Assembly (NCBI GenBank): GCA_950097015.1
Contig: CATNEN010000024.1
Coordinates: 1,200,001 to 1,264,000 of the forward strand
Direction: 5' to 3'
Origin: Macrostomum hystrix
Lineage: Eukaryota; Platyhelminthes; Macrostomidae
Length of the DNA: 64,000 nt
Shown: positions 23,229 through 36,742 of the stretch, piece by piece
Numbering within the stretch: the stretch's first letter is position 1
Layout of the letters: each line of letters starts with the position of its first letter
Program-made: the position numbers and the translations under genes
The notes under the pieces: model-generated
Databases searched by the model: none
What the model was told of the DNA's origin: nothing
The model's input: only the letters and a program-made list of their open reading frames with translations

Positions 23229-25210
23229 GATTTTAAAAGTTTAAAATAAGAATAGGGTAGTGTATAAAATGTTCCACATTTTTAGTGAAAAAAATAAACT
23301 AACGAACTCTCGCTAACTGGGCATAAGGCGTGCAAATCACCAAACGAATCGGAAAATTCGATTTAAGACATCGCCTTTCTTAAATGGCTTAAATATATAA
23401 ATTCAGTTATTATCGCGATAAAAATTCCAAAAAACATACCTAAAAGTTGGAAGCACGACTTTTACAATAACATAATGTCTTCTGTTTTTGCTAAAAAAGA
23501 ATCGCGCTGTATTTTGCAATTTAACAATTTGTTTAAATTTGCTTGTAATTTTGCGGATGATTTTGTTACGAACTTATTATTTCTATTGACTTAAAACCAG
23601 TCTTTGTAGAATTTTAAAGTAGTAAACTCACAGTAGGAAATTTTATGTAAACTATTTATTATTTAATGGCGCTTTGACTTCCATGCTTCCTTGGTTTAGG
23701 GACTACTAAACACCACAAAGAGTAGTCCTTGGGTTGGTTTCTGACCTTCAGCGTTTCGCGATATTACAATATATGGTTACAATGCATATTTCTACTTATT
23801 AGTAAGTCTTGATAATAAGTATGAAAAAGGTTAAAAAACCGTATTTAAAAAAGTAAGGAATTTCAGCTGATTTTTTATCTTTTAGAATTAGAGTTAAAAG
23901 GCAAATTATTATTGGAGTGCGAATAAATTCAGATGAAAGGAAGTATTGTTACTTCAACTTTGAATTTAACCAGTTTCTTAAAAAAATGACGAATTACTTT
24001 AAGAATCTGCCTCTGAAGTAAGAGTTAATGCTGAAAGGTCTATCTACAGGGATGAAATTTGTATAGATTTGTATATATATTAATATAGCTGTTGAATTTT
24101 AATCTTTTACACGTGTATACGAAATGAACACGTAACCAAACTCTTAATAAATCCAAATTTCCGATGGCTATAAAACAATTATTGATGCCTTGAGTACAAG
24201 GATAGAAAATGCAATCTAATGTAATTAAATGAACTCTGTTGTAGTTCATCATTTATACACTCTAGCCGAATTTGTGCGTTTAAGTAGTGAAATGTTTTTT
24301 ATTCAATAATGGAAATACTCTTAGATGTGAAACCTAGCCAAACTCAGTCCATGGACTGGGGAGTGCACAAAACCAACTCGAACTTCTACACCAGCTGATA
24401 CTGGTACCCATTGTACAGCTGGGTGAACTGAAGCAAGAGAGAATTAAGTGTCCAGCTTCGAACTACCGAACTTTCACCTAGACTAGACTACAAGCTAGAT
24501 TGTTAAACAAATAATTATGAAGCATAGAAGAAAATGTACACTTTGCAAGAACAAGCTAGGAGTAGGCAAAAACTGATTTAGCCGGTTCCGCCAAATCGAG
24601 TGACACATGTTATGCTGACTTTCTATTTTATAACGATGCAGCTTCAAATAGATAGCAAACCGATGATGAAACAGACGGAACAGGATTACAGACAAACAGG
24701 AGGAGCGGGTCGGGGTACATTGAAAGAAAAAGTTTAGACAGTTCTGCTGTTTACAGTGAGCCAGCAAGGCCAGTAGATTGCTACGATTTCGTGCGCCTCA
24801 AGCATTCTTAGTGAGGATACACAGTTGATAAAAAACACAACTGAAATAATTATAAAAAGGAAAAAACACACCCACATATCCTATGCGGTGCTCTTCGATT
24901 TAGAGATCAGAATAGCTGTTAGAGTCTTCTTTTAGAAGCAAGGAATTCTAGATGGAGACTTTAGAACTCCCAGGAATATGTAGTTGAGTGAGTTTAATTC
25001 AAGGGTTTCTATATGGGAATTTACTGCTAATAGTTATTAAAAGTAGCAGTTGCGGCGCACGCTGACCAAACGTGCGAGTTGAAATAATCTAAATAAACAG
25101 TTTCCGACGTTAAACTTAATCATAAATCAACCGGTGACACGCAGGAGTTGAAAATTGTAGCAGTATTAAACTTCAGTATTAGCGCTATTAGTATGACAAG
25201 TCCTGTTGCA
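23229..25210. other. Spacer between the NHS-like start and the ZC3H14 stop
   Basis: AT-rich, no exon seen. The first part should hold the NHS-like promoter. A 9-bp stem hairpin (GGGACTACT with AGTAGTCCT) lies near 23698-23729. A region at about 24330-24480 resembles a dispersed repeat: its CAGCTGGGTGAACTGAAGCA is the reverse complement of sequence near 60550. Confidence 0.5.
24330..24480 (-). mobile_element. Possible second SINE-type repeat (tail-side similarity)
   Basis: Shares an inverted 18-20 base match (GCTGGGTGAACTGAAGCA) with the element at 60405-60640, which has a tRNA-like head. Only the tail part is recognisable here. Confidence 0.35.
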
Positions 25211-28200
25211 TTAGCGTAGCTTGATTACACCGACTGCTTTCTTAGCAACCGCTTCGGTGTCCTTAGCAACTGCTGCCACAGCCGCCTCCTGATTGCTCGC
25301 GACCGATTTTCCGTCAACTCCGTCTGTTTGATCAGAACTGAAAATAACAAGTTTTGGATTAGAAACGTGTAAAAATAAACATTTCAGATAACCCGTTTCA
25401 AACCCCTTGACACTTCACTGAAACAGCCGCTATCCTACAATCCCCTGACACTTGAGTGAAACAGCCGCTATCCTACAATCCCCTGACACTTAAGTGAAAC
25501 AGCCGCTATCCTACAATACCCTGACACTTGAGTGAAACAGACGCTATCCTACAATCCCCTGACACTTCAGTGAAATAGCCGCTATCCTACAATCCCCTGA
25601 CACTTCAGTGAAACAGCCGCTATCCTACAATCCCCTGACACTTAAGTGAAACAGCCGCTATCCTACAATACCCTGACACTTATGTGAAACAGCCGCTATC
25701 CTACAATACCCTGACACTTATGTGAAACAGCCGCTATCCTACAATCCCCTGACACTTATGTGAAACAGCCGCTATCCTACAATCCCCTGACACTTATGTG
25801 AAACAGCCGCTATCCTACAATCCCCTGACACTTATGTGAAACAGCCGCTATCCTACAATCCCTTGACACTTGAGTGAAACAGCCGCTATCCTACAATCCC
25901 CTGACACTTGAGTGAAACAGCCGCTAAAATACAAATTACCAATCCGAAAGAATCAACAGATTTGTCTCACCCCTGAGATGCAGGAGCTGCAGCGGGTGCA
26001 GCCTGTTTAGTCCAGACCAGCTTATTTCGGCTAGGCAAGCTGGGGTGGCTGAACAGGCAGGTCTGCTGGTTGGTACAGGCCAAGCCGTAGCGGCACATTG
26101 TAGTCGGATGATAAAACGGGCAGGAGACATTGTGGCAGTTGGGAAAGAATCGACACTTCACTTGACCGGCAATGGGCCGGCCGGTGGCAGCGGCGACGGC
26201 GGCTGGCGCGGGTGCGGCTGCAACAGCCGGCGGCCTGCCGCTGTGCGAGTAGGGGCACACCGGGTTGGCGCACATGGCTTGAAAACGACACGGCGGATGC
26301 ACGTAGAGACAGGCGGTGCCAAATTTGCAATTGGGAAACATTTTGCACGGCTCAGTCGGGTGCCAGTAGGGGCAGGCCTGACCAGCCTTGCAAGCTGGCC
26401 AGAAACGGCAGCGCTGCTTGCCGGATTGCTGCTGCTGCTGCTGAGCATTAGCGTTGGCGGCTGCCACCGCGGCAGTGGCGGCTCGCTTGTAGGGACTCTG
26501 CTCGTCTTCTGTATCCGAGTCTAAAAAATGGAATTTGCATAAACAATTACTAAATGTAGCTTCAATATTAGAGATTCACTACTGAAAGTAAAAACAGAAG
26601 GTAGTTAAGCCAAAAAATGTTAAATTCAGATTTTATCAAAATATCCTGTGCCTGCCGTTGCTAGCCAACTCTAGCCAAGGAGCCAATATTGGCAATGCTC
26701 AGAGCTGGTGTAATGGTGCAGGTGTCAATTGGCTAATCTGCCAACCTGATTAGATGATAAGGCAGAATCAAATAAATCTACACTCTCCAGTCAGATTACA
26801 TGTTGGACGATTCTATCTGGTTATTTTTACTATAACTGTACTTGAGGCAGCAGCTTTCATTGTCCATGTTCACGCTAGCCAGCAGGGTCTCACTGAGCAG
26901 CAAGAGATATGCCAGAGTACTGAGAACATTGTGAGCTTATCTGCGAATTCTTTATGAGCTGACGATTGCACCGTGATTAGCGAGACTAATCTGCGACCTC
27001 AGCAAGAGAGTCATTGGCATTGGAAGAGGTAAACATCTAGTAACAATAAAAAAATATTTTCTATGAGTTTTGAAAATCCTATTATCTTTTGCGAATGTGT
27101 CAAGTAGGTAATCTCTGTATTGTCAGCCAAGAGAGCATGTTATATTAATTAAACTGATGCATAAATACAACATGACTGTTTTGCTGGCCAGACAAAGTTT
27201 ATAATATCTGCTTGTGCTTGACTGCCAAACTAATTGATGCATGCACAGTATTTCATGACAGCAGCGTAGAGTGGCAGCTCAAAACAAGCAATGGGTATTG
27301 TTATTAAACAAACATTTGTTACATACAGCTGTGAAATTTACTTTTCTTCTCTTAGATTTGATTGATTTGAACATTGGAATAATGATCCTCGGAATATATA
27401 GGAAGATATACGGGAATTTGAATCTGATCAATAAATGGGAATACAGATCCTCCAGAAGGGATTATTAAGAACCGGAAATACAGATCCTCCAGAAGGGATG
27501 ATTAAGAACCGGAAATACAGATCCTCCAGGAGGGATTATTAAGAACCGGAAATACAGATCCTCCAGGAGGGATTATTAAGAAACGGAAATACAGATCCTC
27601 CGATAGGGATTATTAAGAAACGGAAATACAGATCCTCCAGAAGGGATTATTAAGAAACGGAAATACAGATCCTCCAGGAGGGATTATTAAGAAACGGAAA
27701 TACAGATCCTCCGATAGGGATTATTAAGAAACGGAAATACAGATCCTCCAGAAGGGATTATTAAGAAACGGAAATACAGATCCTCCGATAGGGATTATTA
27801 AGAAACGGAAATACAGATCCTCCAGAAGAGATTATTAAGAAACGGAATTACAGATCCTCCGAAAAGATAATTGAGAAATAAAAATAAATATCGTCCGACG
27901 GGATAATTCTAAAAAGGTAATACAAATCCTTTGAAGGGCTAATAAGGTTTGGGACACACAAATCCCAACTAACCTCCGATAAGCAGCTTGTAGGAATTAG
28001 TCAACGGCAGCTCCTGTTCAAATTCCTCGAATTCGATGACTTCCTCGGCCAGACGATCTAGATCAGCGCCAATGTCGTCAGTGTCCTCCATGTCTTCATA
28101 GTCGTCAAGCTTGCCAGCTGGCTGCTGCTGCTGTTTCTGACCAAGTCGATCCGACAGTTGTCGATAACGATCGCCGGCTCCAGTCAGGGTGACAATAAAC

Positions 28201-31200
28201 TGCGGCTCGGCGGGGGCGGCGGCAGTCAAAGGTGCTCCCACTGTAGCGGTGACAGGCGCTATCGCTGGTGTCATTATTGTTGACGCCACTGCAGGCGCTG
28301 ATTTTAAAGAATTTTTTTGGGTCAGAATTGAGTCCAAGCCTTATAATCTAAACGATTCTGTTTCATTTAAACTAGTGCAACCTACCCGTGTGCTGGCCTG
28401 GCATCGCAGCGGCGGTCGCTACAGCCCCAGGCATTGCCGCAGCTGATGTTAGCATGACTTTCTTGGTCTCGTCGGAGGCGGTCGCATTCAACGCTGACGA
28501 TGTTTCAACAACAGCAGCAGCGGCCTTCTTCTCGGCCGATCGATCGCCTCGACTGGATCGACGCTGACGTTCGCGCGAACGCCGCCGTCGGCTGCGGCTG
28601 CGACTGCGACTACGGCTACGCCGTCGATGCTCGCGATCGCGATGATGCCGACGATGACCCCGACGACTGCGACGATGCCTGTCCGACTGCGGCTCGGCTG
28701 TAGGCGGCGAGGCAGAACGCGATCTGGAGCCGTAGGAGCGAGAGCGGGGCCGCTGATCGCCTAGCCGGTCACGAATTCGCTCGCTAAGGCCACCATTGGA
28801 CCGGTCCGCAATGGCAGGTGCGGCTGCTGCTGCTGTCGCCGGCCCAGTATTGTCAACGGCATCCCGATTAACTTGGTCCAATGTAGGAGCTGTAGCCGCT
28901 GACGTAACTGATTCTAACCTTTCGCGCTCTGGTCGCTTAGTTAATTTAACAGACGACTCGGCCTCCGACATTGCTTTCATCAGCATGTTCTTAGTTCTCA
29001 CCTGCGCAACATATTTAAAAGATAGGAACTATAAATGCCTTACATAACTACTGTTGGCTGATGATACTACTCAAACTATCACAGTAAATAATCATTTATT
29101 GTGAGGACTGAAACATCATTTCATGATCACTAGACCTGCAGCCAGTGAGAGGCGCGCAATCAGAAACTGACATAATGGCGAACTGTGCCATAACAGTAGA
29201 AAAAAGACACGGTGTATTTCAAATACCCACCTTCTTCTTTTGCCAGTATCTCCCAAAACATTCGACCAATCGACACGAAAATCCAGAACAGTTAAAATTT
29301 TCCGCTCTATCCGATGAAAGAACTTCCAGAATTACAAAACATTCAACGATTATCGTCGGTGTGTCGGGTGACAAAAAGCACAAATTTAGGCCAAAATCAG
29401 AATGTTTCTGCTCACATATTTCATCATTTAACAATGTCGGCTATCATTGTTGACTATTTTGGATTGATGAAAAAGTTTTTTAACCAATATGGATTCGCTA
29501 AAGAAATTTATGCAGAGTATGATTAAGAATTGCTGAATATCTAGACGATGCTGACGTACACGGCTTTGAAAGTTTGTTTATCGTAAAGAGCGGTCAATTT
29601 TTGATCCATTAGGTGGACTTTCATGAAAACTGGTCATTCGGTTCGGGAGCTATCCGAAATACCCTCGTGGTCTTTCCCAGGGGGGGGAATAAAAAAGGCA
29701 TTTCTACTGCTAGGGATTGACCTTTAGGGACGTAAATAGCATGACAAGCCACAAAATGTTCTCTACGCGGCTGCGGCACAAATGAATGCGCTGCTCACCG
29801 GATCACCGTTCCGATGTCTTGAAGTCGAAGCCGACCCCGAAGCGGCTTGTCCGGTAGTCCGATTGCGATCGCGTGATCTAGACCTAGATGTGGACCTGGG
29901 CGGAGACTTCGATCTAGAACGCGATCTGGAGCCGCGACGACCGACAGCGGCGCCAACCCGACGTCCACTTCGATGTCTTTCGCGATCGTCCTTCCGGCCG
30001 CCGCCAGACGAAGACTGCCGCCTTAAAGCCGTCGACGATGACGCAGGCGGAGAGCGGCGCCGAGAATTTGAAGCCGAAGAATTGTCTACAATGCGACGCT
30101 CCTGCGAGGTCGGCGGAGTTGGAGATTTCGGCCGGCGTCGCTGCTTGTGATCGTCAGCGGCGACACTCGCAGTGGCAGTGGAAGTCGTGGTGACCGCCTG
30201 ACTGACGCTGGGCCCTGCCGACGGAGCAGTGGTGGAAATGGTCGGTTTAGTTGGAGCCGGGGCTGTCACGATAGGCGCGGAGGACGCCGCAGCAGGAGCC
30301 GGCGCCGTAGGCAGCTGCTGCTGCTGTGTAGAAACGCTGACAGCAGACGAGGCGTTTGTTGTCGCCGTCACTGCGGCAGTCGGAGCGGCTTTATCCTTAG
30401 CCTCAGTCTGAGCGCTAGTGCTGGAAGCCCGGATGGGAGACTCGGCCTCCCCGCCAGCGTCTAGCCGGGCTAGGGCTCGGTGCAGCCAGTCGATAAACTG
30501 AGTAGTGTTCTGGCCTAGAAACAGTGTCAGATCCTTGGCCATATGATCTTTGCCCTTCCGATTAGCCACCATCACCATAATATAGTCGGGCAATTCGTCG
30601 TCCACATAGGCTCCTAGTTCAGTTAGCTTAGTCTTGATGGCAGCCTGTTAATGAATGATTTATGTAAGACACATCGTTTGGTGAAACTAGACCTGCTGTC
30701 AGCGAGGAGGCAATTCTGCCCATTTTCTGAGCACACATGCACTGAGGTGTGTACATCTGACCTTGACTTTCTCATTGTCAGGCAGTGTACACCTTCACAG
30801 TAACTTGGAGGTTGGCCCTCCAGGGTGTAAATTGCACGACAAGCCCCTAAGCCTTCTCTTTGCAGCCCCTAAGCCCAAATAAATGTGGTCCTGCCACAGA
30901 ATCGAGCTCAGAGAACTTGGTGCCAGAGGCAAAAGCATTAACCACTCTGCCACCAACCCCTAACCATATAACATTTTTTATATAAAACAAAAATGAACTT
31001 ATTATTGAATTAATAAATAAACTTAATTAAGCTAATCTAAATTGGTCAAAAATCTTCAGATAATTATATAAATTCTTTAAAATGTTCTTGATACAACTAG
31101 TGCAAATTTAATGTCTTTTGAGGAAGCCCTAGAAGCTAAATAAAACTTTGTAACAACCGCAATTAAAACAGTAGTATTCAGTAGCTAATTGAATTTGAAT

Positions 31201-32606
31201 AAATACATGTTTATTACAATGTTAACATATATCACTCTTAGTTAATAAGTTACTTTGTTGGTGTCTCTGCCTGGCTTACTCCTTCTAGGCAATGTGAGCA
31301 CTCAATGGGTCAGAGCCAATCACAGCACAAGGTGGGGTCTATAATGGCAATATATATGTAACACACAAGAGCCCAAAAACCAGTGTGAGCTAGTCAACCA
31401 GAGTATCAAATTGGAGTTCAATAAGCTCAAAAAGCAACATTTGTCCACAGACAATTGTCTCTAAGTCTTATTACTTTTCAGATAATAGGTCTAAGGCTAG
31501 AGAAGTCTTAGAAGACAATTGACCCCTTTGACCAAAGTGCAGCAACCCTACCATTTTCAGGTGATATTTTAGGAGCTTGTCTTCAGGTCAGAGTTGTATT
31601 TCCCTCTAGCTCAAAATTGAAATCTTACACTTACCATCTACCTTATAATTTGGTCTCTTGACCTTTTGTTTAAAAAATTAAGGGAAGACACCACAAAGGC
31701 TTATCAAAGTCATTAAATGTAGAGTTCAAAAGTGCTTTCAATTATGTAGTTAGTTATTGAAATAAAATTTACATGGAAGCTAGCCAGTAGCTTTTGTAGC
31801 TAAATATTTTTAGAGCAAACTAAAAAAATATATACATAATATAGAGCAAGCCATGAAAAAACTATAAAATATAGATTTTACAAAGCTATAAGAAAAAAAT
31901 TGGATATGCTTCTTTTTTTAATTGTAATACCCTTTTACTATATCTGTAATTACAGAGGGATATTAGTAACAGTATAGACTTAATTGCCAAAGGGAAGGTT
32001 GGCTGAATTTAATTTATTTAGCCAACATGCAACCTCTAACTAGCAGAGAGAGGAATATGCTTACTAATAAGACTGGCTAAGGGAATTGCTGTCCCCAATT
32101 GAAATGTGTTGAGCTCATCTGAATTAAAGTGTTTCTATTAGCCTTGATTGAATTTCACTGATATAACTTTGATAATTAAGTTCTATACCCTCAATTCTTC
32201 AAAACAGAACTTTATATCTTCTTAAACTTCTAATCATGTAAAGTCAAATAGCTAATGTCATTTATAAGAACTATAGAATTTACAATAGTTGAATACAATA
32301 ATAAAGAAATTTCTCTATAATAAATTCAACAAAAAAATATGAGAAGATAGAATAAAATATATAAAGTGCCTAAATAAAAATATTATTAACAAACTTCATT
32401 GGGTATAATAGTTAATCTATTATCATATTCTATAGAAATCAAAATAACAGACTCAATAGCTAGACTTATATTAAGCTTTTTGTTTATTTTCAGGCTCTAG
32501 GCCCTAATGTTATATGTTATAAATTAGAAAAAAACAATGTACATGATTGATTTTTGCATAGTATACTTACACGAATTTTAGTCTGAAGTTTGCCACTTAT
32601 CTCCAT
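25211..32606 (-). CDS. ZC3H14: ZC3H14 / Nab2 nuclear polyadenosine RNA-binding zinc-finger protein
   Basis: Binds poly(A) tails in the nucleus and limits tail length. Exons on the - strand: 32606-32571, 30644-29799, 29001-28386, 28297-27974, 26520-25971, 25337-25211. All phases match, giving 832 residues. The first exon is only 12 codons (MEISGKLQTKIR). Joined to exon 2 it gives the PWI-like Nab2 N-terminal fold (ELGAYVDDELPDYIMVMVAN), almost the same as human ZC3H14. The middle is long, disordered and rich in Arg-Ser, with an acidic patch in exon 4. Exon 5 carries five CCCH fingers in the ZC3H14 order: CRFWPACKAGQACPYWH, CKMFPNCKFGTACLYVH, CRFQAMCANPVCPYSH, CRFFPNCHNVSCPFYH, CRYGLACTNQQTCLFSH. 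The last exon adds a 42-residue tail not seen in human. Intron 1 holds a SINE, introns 4 and 5 hold minisatellites, and a SINE fragment abuts the exon 2 donor. Confidence 0.93.
25395..25926. repeat. 38-bp minisatellite in ZC3H14 intron 5
   Basis: Fourteen units around CAATCCCCTGACACTTATGT and GAAACAGCCGCTATCCTA. It starts about 45 bases after the exon 5 donor in transcript direction. Variants (TTATG, TTGAG, TTAAG, TTCAG) are grouped along the array. Confidence 0.95.
27430..27870. repeat. 37-bp minisatellite in ZC3H14 intron 4
   Basis: About 12 units sharing GGAAATACAGATCCTCC and GGGATTATTAAGAA. It begins about 100 bases after the exon 4 donor in transcript direction and decays at both ends. 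Confidence 0.95.
29725..29792 (-). mobile_element. SINE fragment abutting the ZC3H14 exon 2 donor
   Basis: CTCTACGCGGCTGCGGCACA, then AATGAATGCG, corresponds to the CTCCGCGGCTGCGCCCCAAATGAATG core seen in other copies. It ends about 5 bases from the donor GTGAGC (29798-29793, - strand). If the donor is not used, translation runs into the SINE and stops at 29763. Confidence 0.7.
30680..30960 (-). mobile_element. tRNA-derived SINE copy F in ZC3H14 intron 1
   Basis: Near-full-length reverse copy: tail GAAACTAGACCTGCTGTCAG, body with TGTCAGGCAGTGTACACC, and head with the complement of a B-box (CAGAATCGAGCTCAG) and of an A-box (ACCACTCTGCCACC). It lies just upstream of the exon 2 acceptor. Confidence 0.85.
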
Positions 32607-33271
32607 TTTCAAACAAATTGAGTTAGGTCTTGCTAGATGCTTAGTTAGGTGTACACTAGTGTTGAAGTCAAATGTCAAAATGATTTAGATGTTCTTTGTA
32701 ATGACAGCAGCAATTAAAATAGCTAGATATCGGTGATTTAGCTACTGACAACAAGCTAATGCCTAATGGCAATGTAGAATTACAAGTTGCAAAGATAAAT
32801 GTAGTTATGACTACAAATATAATGCTTTTTGTATACCAAAGTTACTAGCAGAAGTTTTGCTGAAAACAGGCCGAGCAAGTAGGCCTATATTATGTAACTT
32901 GTGATTAGGCTTAAACTAGATGAAGCCTGCAGAAGGCCTAGGCAGATAATTATATTAGTGACGGGGTCTAGATTTTTTTATGATAATAAATCATGTCAGA
33001 AATAAACAATTATGAATCTGGAACAATCGAAATCAACATATGTTTTCGAGGTAAGGCTTATTTATTGTTATAAGACTAAGACTAGCTGCAACCAAGAGAG
33101 GAAAACTAAAGCCTAAGGTAGAGCGGCAGAAGCGTAAAGATGAAAACACGCAATATTGACCGCTTTCGTCAGAGGAATAAAATCGTAACCTGAATGCTGA
33201 ATGATAACCCTCAGGTTCAATTACAGAATTGGTTACTTCAGATGAAGTTATTTTCTAGCAAGACTCAGACG

Positions 33272-35382
33272 GGGTGTGTATAAAGCCAGGGCTCGGCTGG
33301 AGGTCAGTGGCATTAAAACAAAGTTTAAAGAATAGTCGGGCAGATAAGACGAAACATGAAGAATAAAAGAAATTCATATGCGTGTATTAATTATGATTGT
33401 TTTTATAAATTTTTAATTTTTCTTTACATCACGAAGTTAGTTACATAGAATTTTTTAATTTCCTTTTTTCCGGCCGTAATTACGTCAAATATTAAGTCAT
33501 ATTATTCAAGGTATATAAAGGTATATAATAGGTATCAAGGTATCAAGATATAATATAGGTATCAAGATATAATAGGTATAATAGGTATCAATCAAGGTAT
33601 ATAATAATATAATATACCGTTAATATTATTAATATTAATAATATATTTATATTAATATTAAGTCCAATAGAGGCTATATTCGAATTTTAAAACGGCGAAA
33701 GCTTTCGTATAAATATATTATCGTAGGGGCTTATAAACCGCTCATAAACCCGTTATAAGCCGAAGTTTATTTTGAACGACCAGACCAAGTTATAAGTAAC
33801 ATCGCTGCTTGAAGCAATTAGTGGCGAATAAGAGTTACATCAAGATCTAGTTGAAAAGTTGCAAACTTGCAAAGTTGCAAAAGGATATTCTCAAAATTAC
33901 ATATTATAAAATACAAAATAAAAAGAATTAAAAAATAAATGCCTTGATCAAGCCTTGTTTTGCAATAACATGGTGTTAAATTCTAGCAATTTTCACAGTC
34001 TATAACTTCAACTGTATATCTTAAAGATTTAAACCTAAAATGCAGCTGAAAGTAAAGTGTTAAAGCAGTTATAGTGACGTCCAGCTCGTTAATTTCCGAG
34101 CCATATTAACATATTGAGGTTTGCAAATAATAATTTATTACCAAAGCAAATGCTTTTTTTGTTATAACTTTGCTGACCTATCCAATCAGAATAAATTCCA
34201 TCGACGCATATGTCAAAGATCCTAAAATTTTATTTTCAGTTTTTCTAAACATATCGGATACCTTTTCCGTGATAAATTCAGACAGCATACGCTAATAAGT
34301 ACGAGTATAAAAAGTTCAATTATTTAGAGAAATGGTTAGAAGTTATATAAAAAACATCTATTGGTGTTGTTAGACCATTGCAGTTGGTCAGTGTAAAACT
34401 TTGATCGAAAACACTCTCGGACAAAAATGTATTGCCGACAGATTCGAACCAAAATGTCGTGTTCGCGTCCTAGACGATCAAGCGTCTTAGACAAAAGGCC
34501 ATCGGAAATTAACGAGCTGGACGTCACTATAACTACTTTAACACTTTACTTTCAGCTGCATTTTAAGTTTAAATCTTTAAGATACACAGTTGAAGTTATA
34601 GACTGCGAAAATTGCTAGAATTTAACACCATGTTATTGCAAAACAAGGCTTGATCAAGGCATTTATTTTTTAATTCTTTTCATTTTGTATTTTATAATAT
34701 GTAATTTTGAGAATATCGTTTTGCAATGAGATTCTCGATATTGAATTACGAAAAGGCATATTGAGAAAATATTGCGTGTACAATCGAGCATTGGTATTGC
34801 TAAGGCTCTTTCGTATTATTTCAAGCGGAAGCGAAAGATTAGATAAGATTACACTCCCGTTTCACTAGCGACTCGCTATAAACCCACTTTTTTTAAACTC
34901 GTTCGCCACAAATGAAAAACTACTTTTCAACTAGATCTTGATGTAACTCTTATTCGCCACTAACTGCTTCAAGCAGCGATGTTACTTATAACTTGGTCTG
35001 GTCGTTCAAAATAAACTTCGGCTTATAACGGGCTTATGAGCGGTTTATAAGCCCCTACGATAATATATTTATACGAAAGCTTTCGCCGTTTTAAAATTCG
35101 AATAGCCTCTATTTGACTTAAATTTATTATATTATTTAGTCATTTATTAATATATGACTTAATATTTGACGTAATTACCGCCGGTAAAAAAGAAATTAAA
35201 AAATTCTACGTAACTAACTATGTGATGTAAAGATAAATAAAAAATTTATAGAAACAATCATAATTTATACACGCATATGAATTTCTTTTATTCTTCATGT
35301 TTCGACTTATCTGCCCGACTATTCTTTAAACTTTGTTTTAATGCCACTGACCTCCAGCCGAGCCCTGGCTTTATACACACCC
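33272..35382. mobile_element. Non-autonomous foldback DNA transposon (Mutator/Foldback-like)
   Basis: Two long inverted arms, 33272-34099 (about 828 bp) and 34502-35382 (about 881 bp), surround a 402-bp spacer. The ends are perfect inverted repeats starting GGGTGTGTATAAAGCC. A 9-bp direct repeat, ACTCAGACG, flanks the element exactly (33263-33271 and 35383-35391), as expected for a target site duplication. A 9-bp duplication with very long terminal repeats fits the Mutator-like superfamily and Drosophila FB-type elements. The arms differ: the left arm has an AT microsatellite expansion (33507-33660), the right an extra 200-bp segment (about 34718-34920). No transposase reading frame is present. 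Confidence 0.85.
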
Positions 35383-36742
35383 ACTCAGACGTTTAACTCT
35401 CCGTGACGCAAATTAGTTTTTCATAACCTCGTGAATTATCCGGCTTTTGTCACTTAGAAGTAAACGAGGGAGCCGGCGGACTCCAACTCCGCCGACGTCG
35501 CATATTTATTGTGCAAAACACGCCATCAAAAAAGTGCCTTCCAATTATTTAGAAATATTTCACTCTGAAATTCACATTAAAGAGGCACTGTCTCGTCTAA
35601 ACTATTTGAACTTTGTAACTATATTAGAAGCTAACAAATGCCCTCCGAGCTCACAAGTAACGCTGTTTCGTTAGTATAACAACATTGAGTGATAGGCAAC
35701 AAATTCACTCATAAGAACAACTATGACAGCAGTCACTTTGCTTAAAAAAACTTCTTGATTGGCTCATCGGATCTTTTTTTATGACTTTTAGAATTACTTG
35801 TACGAAAACTCAAAATAGGAACTGTATGCTTTTCGTGCCTTTCGTACCTTGATTATATTAACTGACTTATAGCTGCTGTTACAATCGCAGCTCGATATTG
35901 TACAATGTATTTATCGAAAATGAGCAATCCATATTATAGTTTATTGGCATCTTTTTGTCTGTGTATTGTTGACTAGAATTGGAATTTTCAGAAAATTGTG
36001 GTACTGTTTCTAAATATGAGTCAAGTGCAAGTTGAGTTATAGTAGGTTGTGTTATATTACTATATTGTATTATATTGTAGTATCCTAATATGCTAGGACC
36101 TTAATTTTTTATCTGGTGGCTCTGTTTTGCTATTTTTTCCATCTTCGATTTTTTGTCTTGATTTTTACACGACCTGAGTTTTACAAGTGTATATTGAATG
36201 ATTAGCTATTGACAAAATATAAACTAGAAATGTAACCTTTTTGTTATTTGTTACAATCAGAACAATTGACTGAGGTATAAACATAGTGTACACATTTTTA
36301 CTGTCAGATGGCTTCAAAGTGAAATTTCAACTAATTCTCTTCATTCTAAATAATATCGCTAAACAATGTGTTTTTGTTAACATTCGACACCCACTTGCAC
36401 CTTCACTTGCAAAATGTGTACTTGCAGTGAAATAATAATAATCTAGAAAAATTAAATGAACATGGAACTGTCCTAGGACGAGCAGTTAGCTAATATTAAT
36501 TAAACATTTACACAGCCATATAGAAATAGAAGCACCACAGTGCTCCAAATAAATAGCCGAAACAATTTCAAATAAATAAACAAAACAATTAAATGTTTTC
36601 TGGAGTTTCGTTATAATCGATAAAAATTTTTAGGTTCTACTGTTTTTTATCTGCAACAAATGCTCTCTTTGTATTTTTACTAAAAATCCAATTTTCTTGT
36701 TTAATGTTTAAAGTAAAAATACTGCTGTTGTGATCGGTTTGC

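Noticed and set aside
34336-34618. Short frames in the foldback spacer as a transposase remnant
   Set aside because: Both are about 63 codons, on opposite strands, with no recognisable motif.
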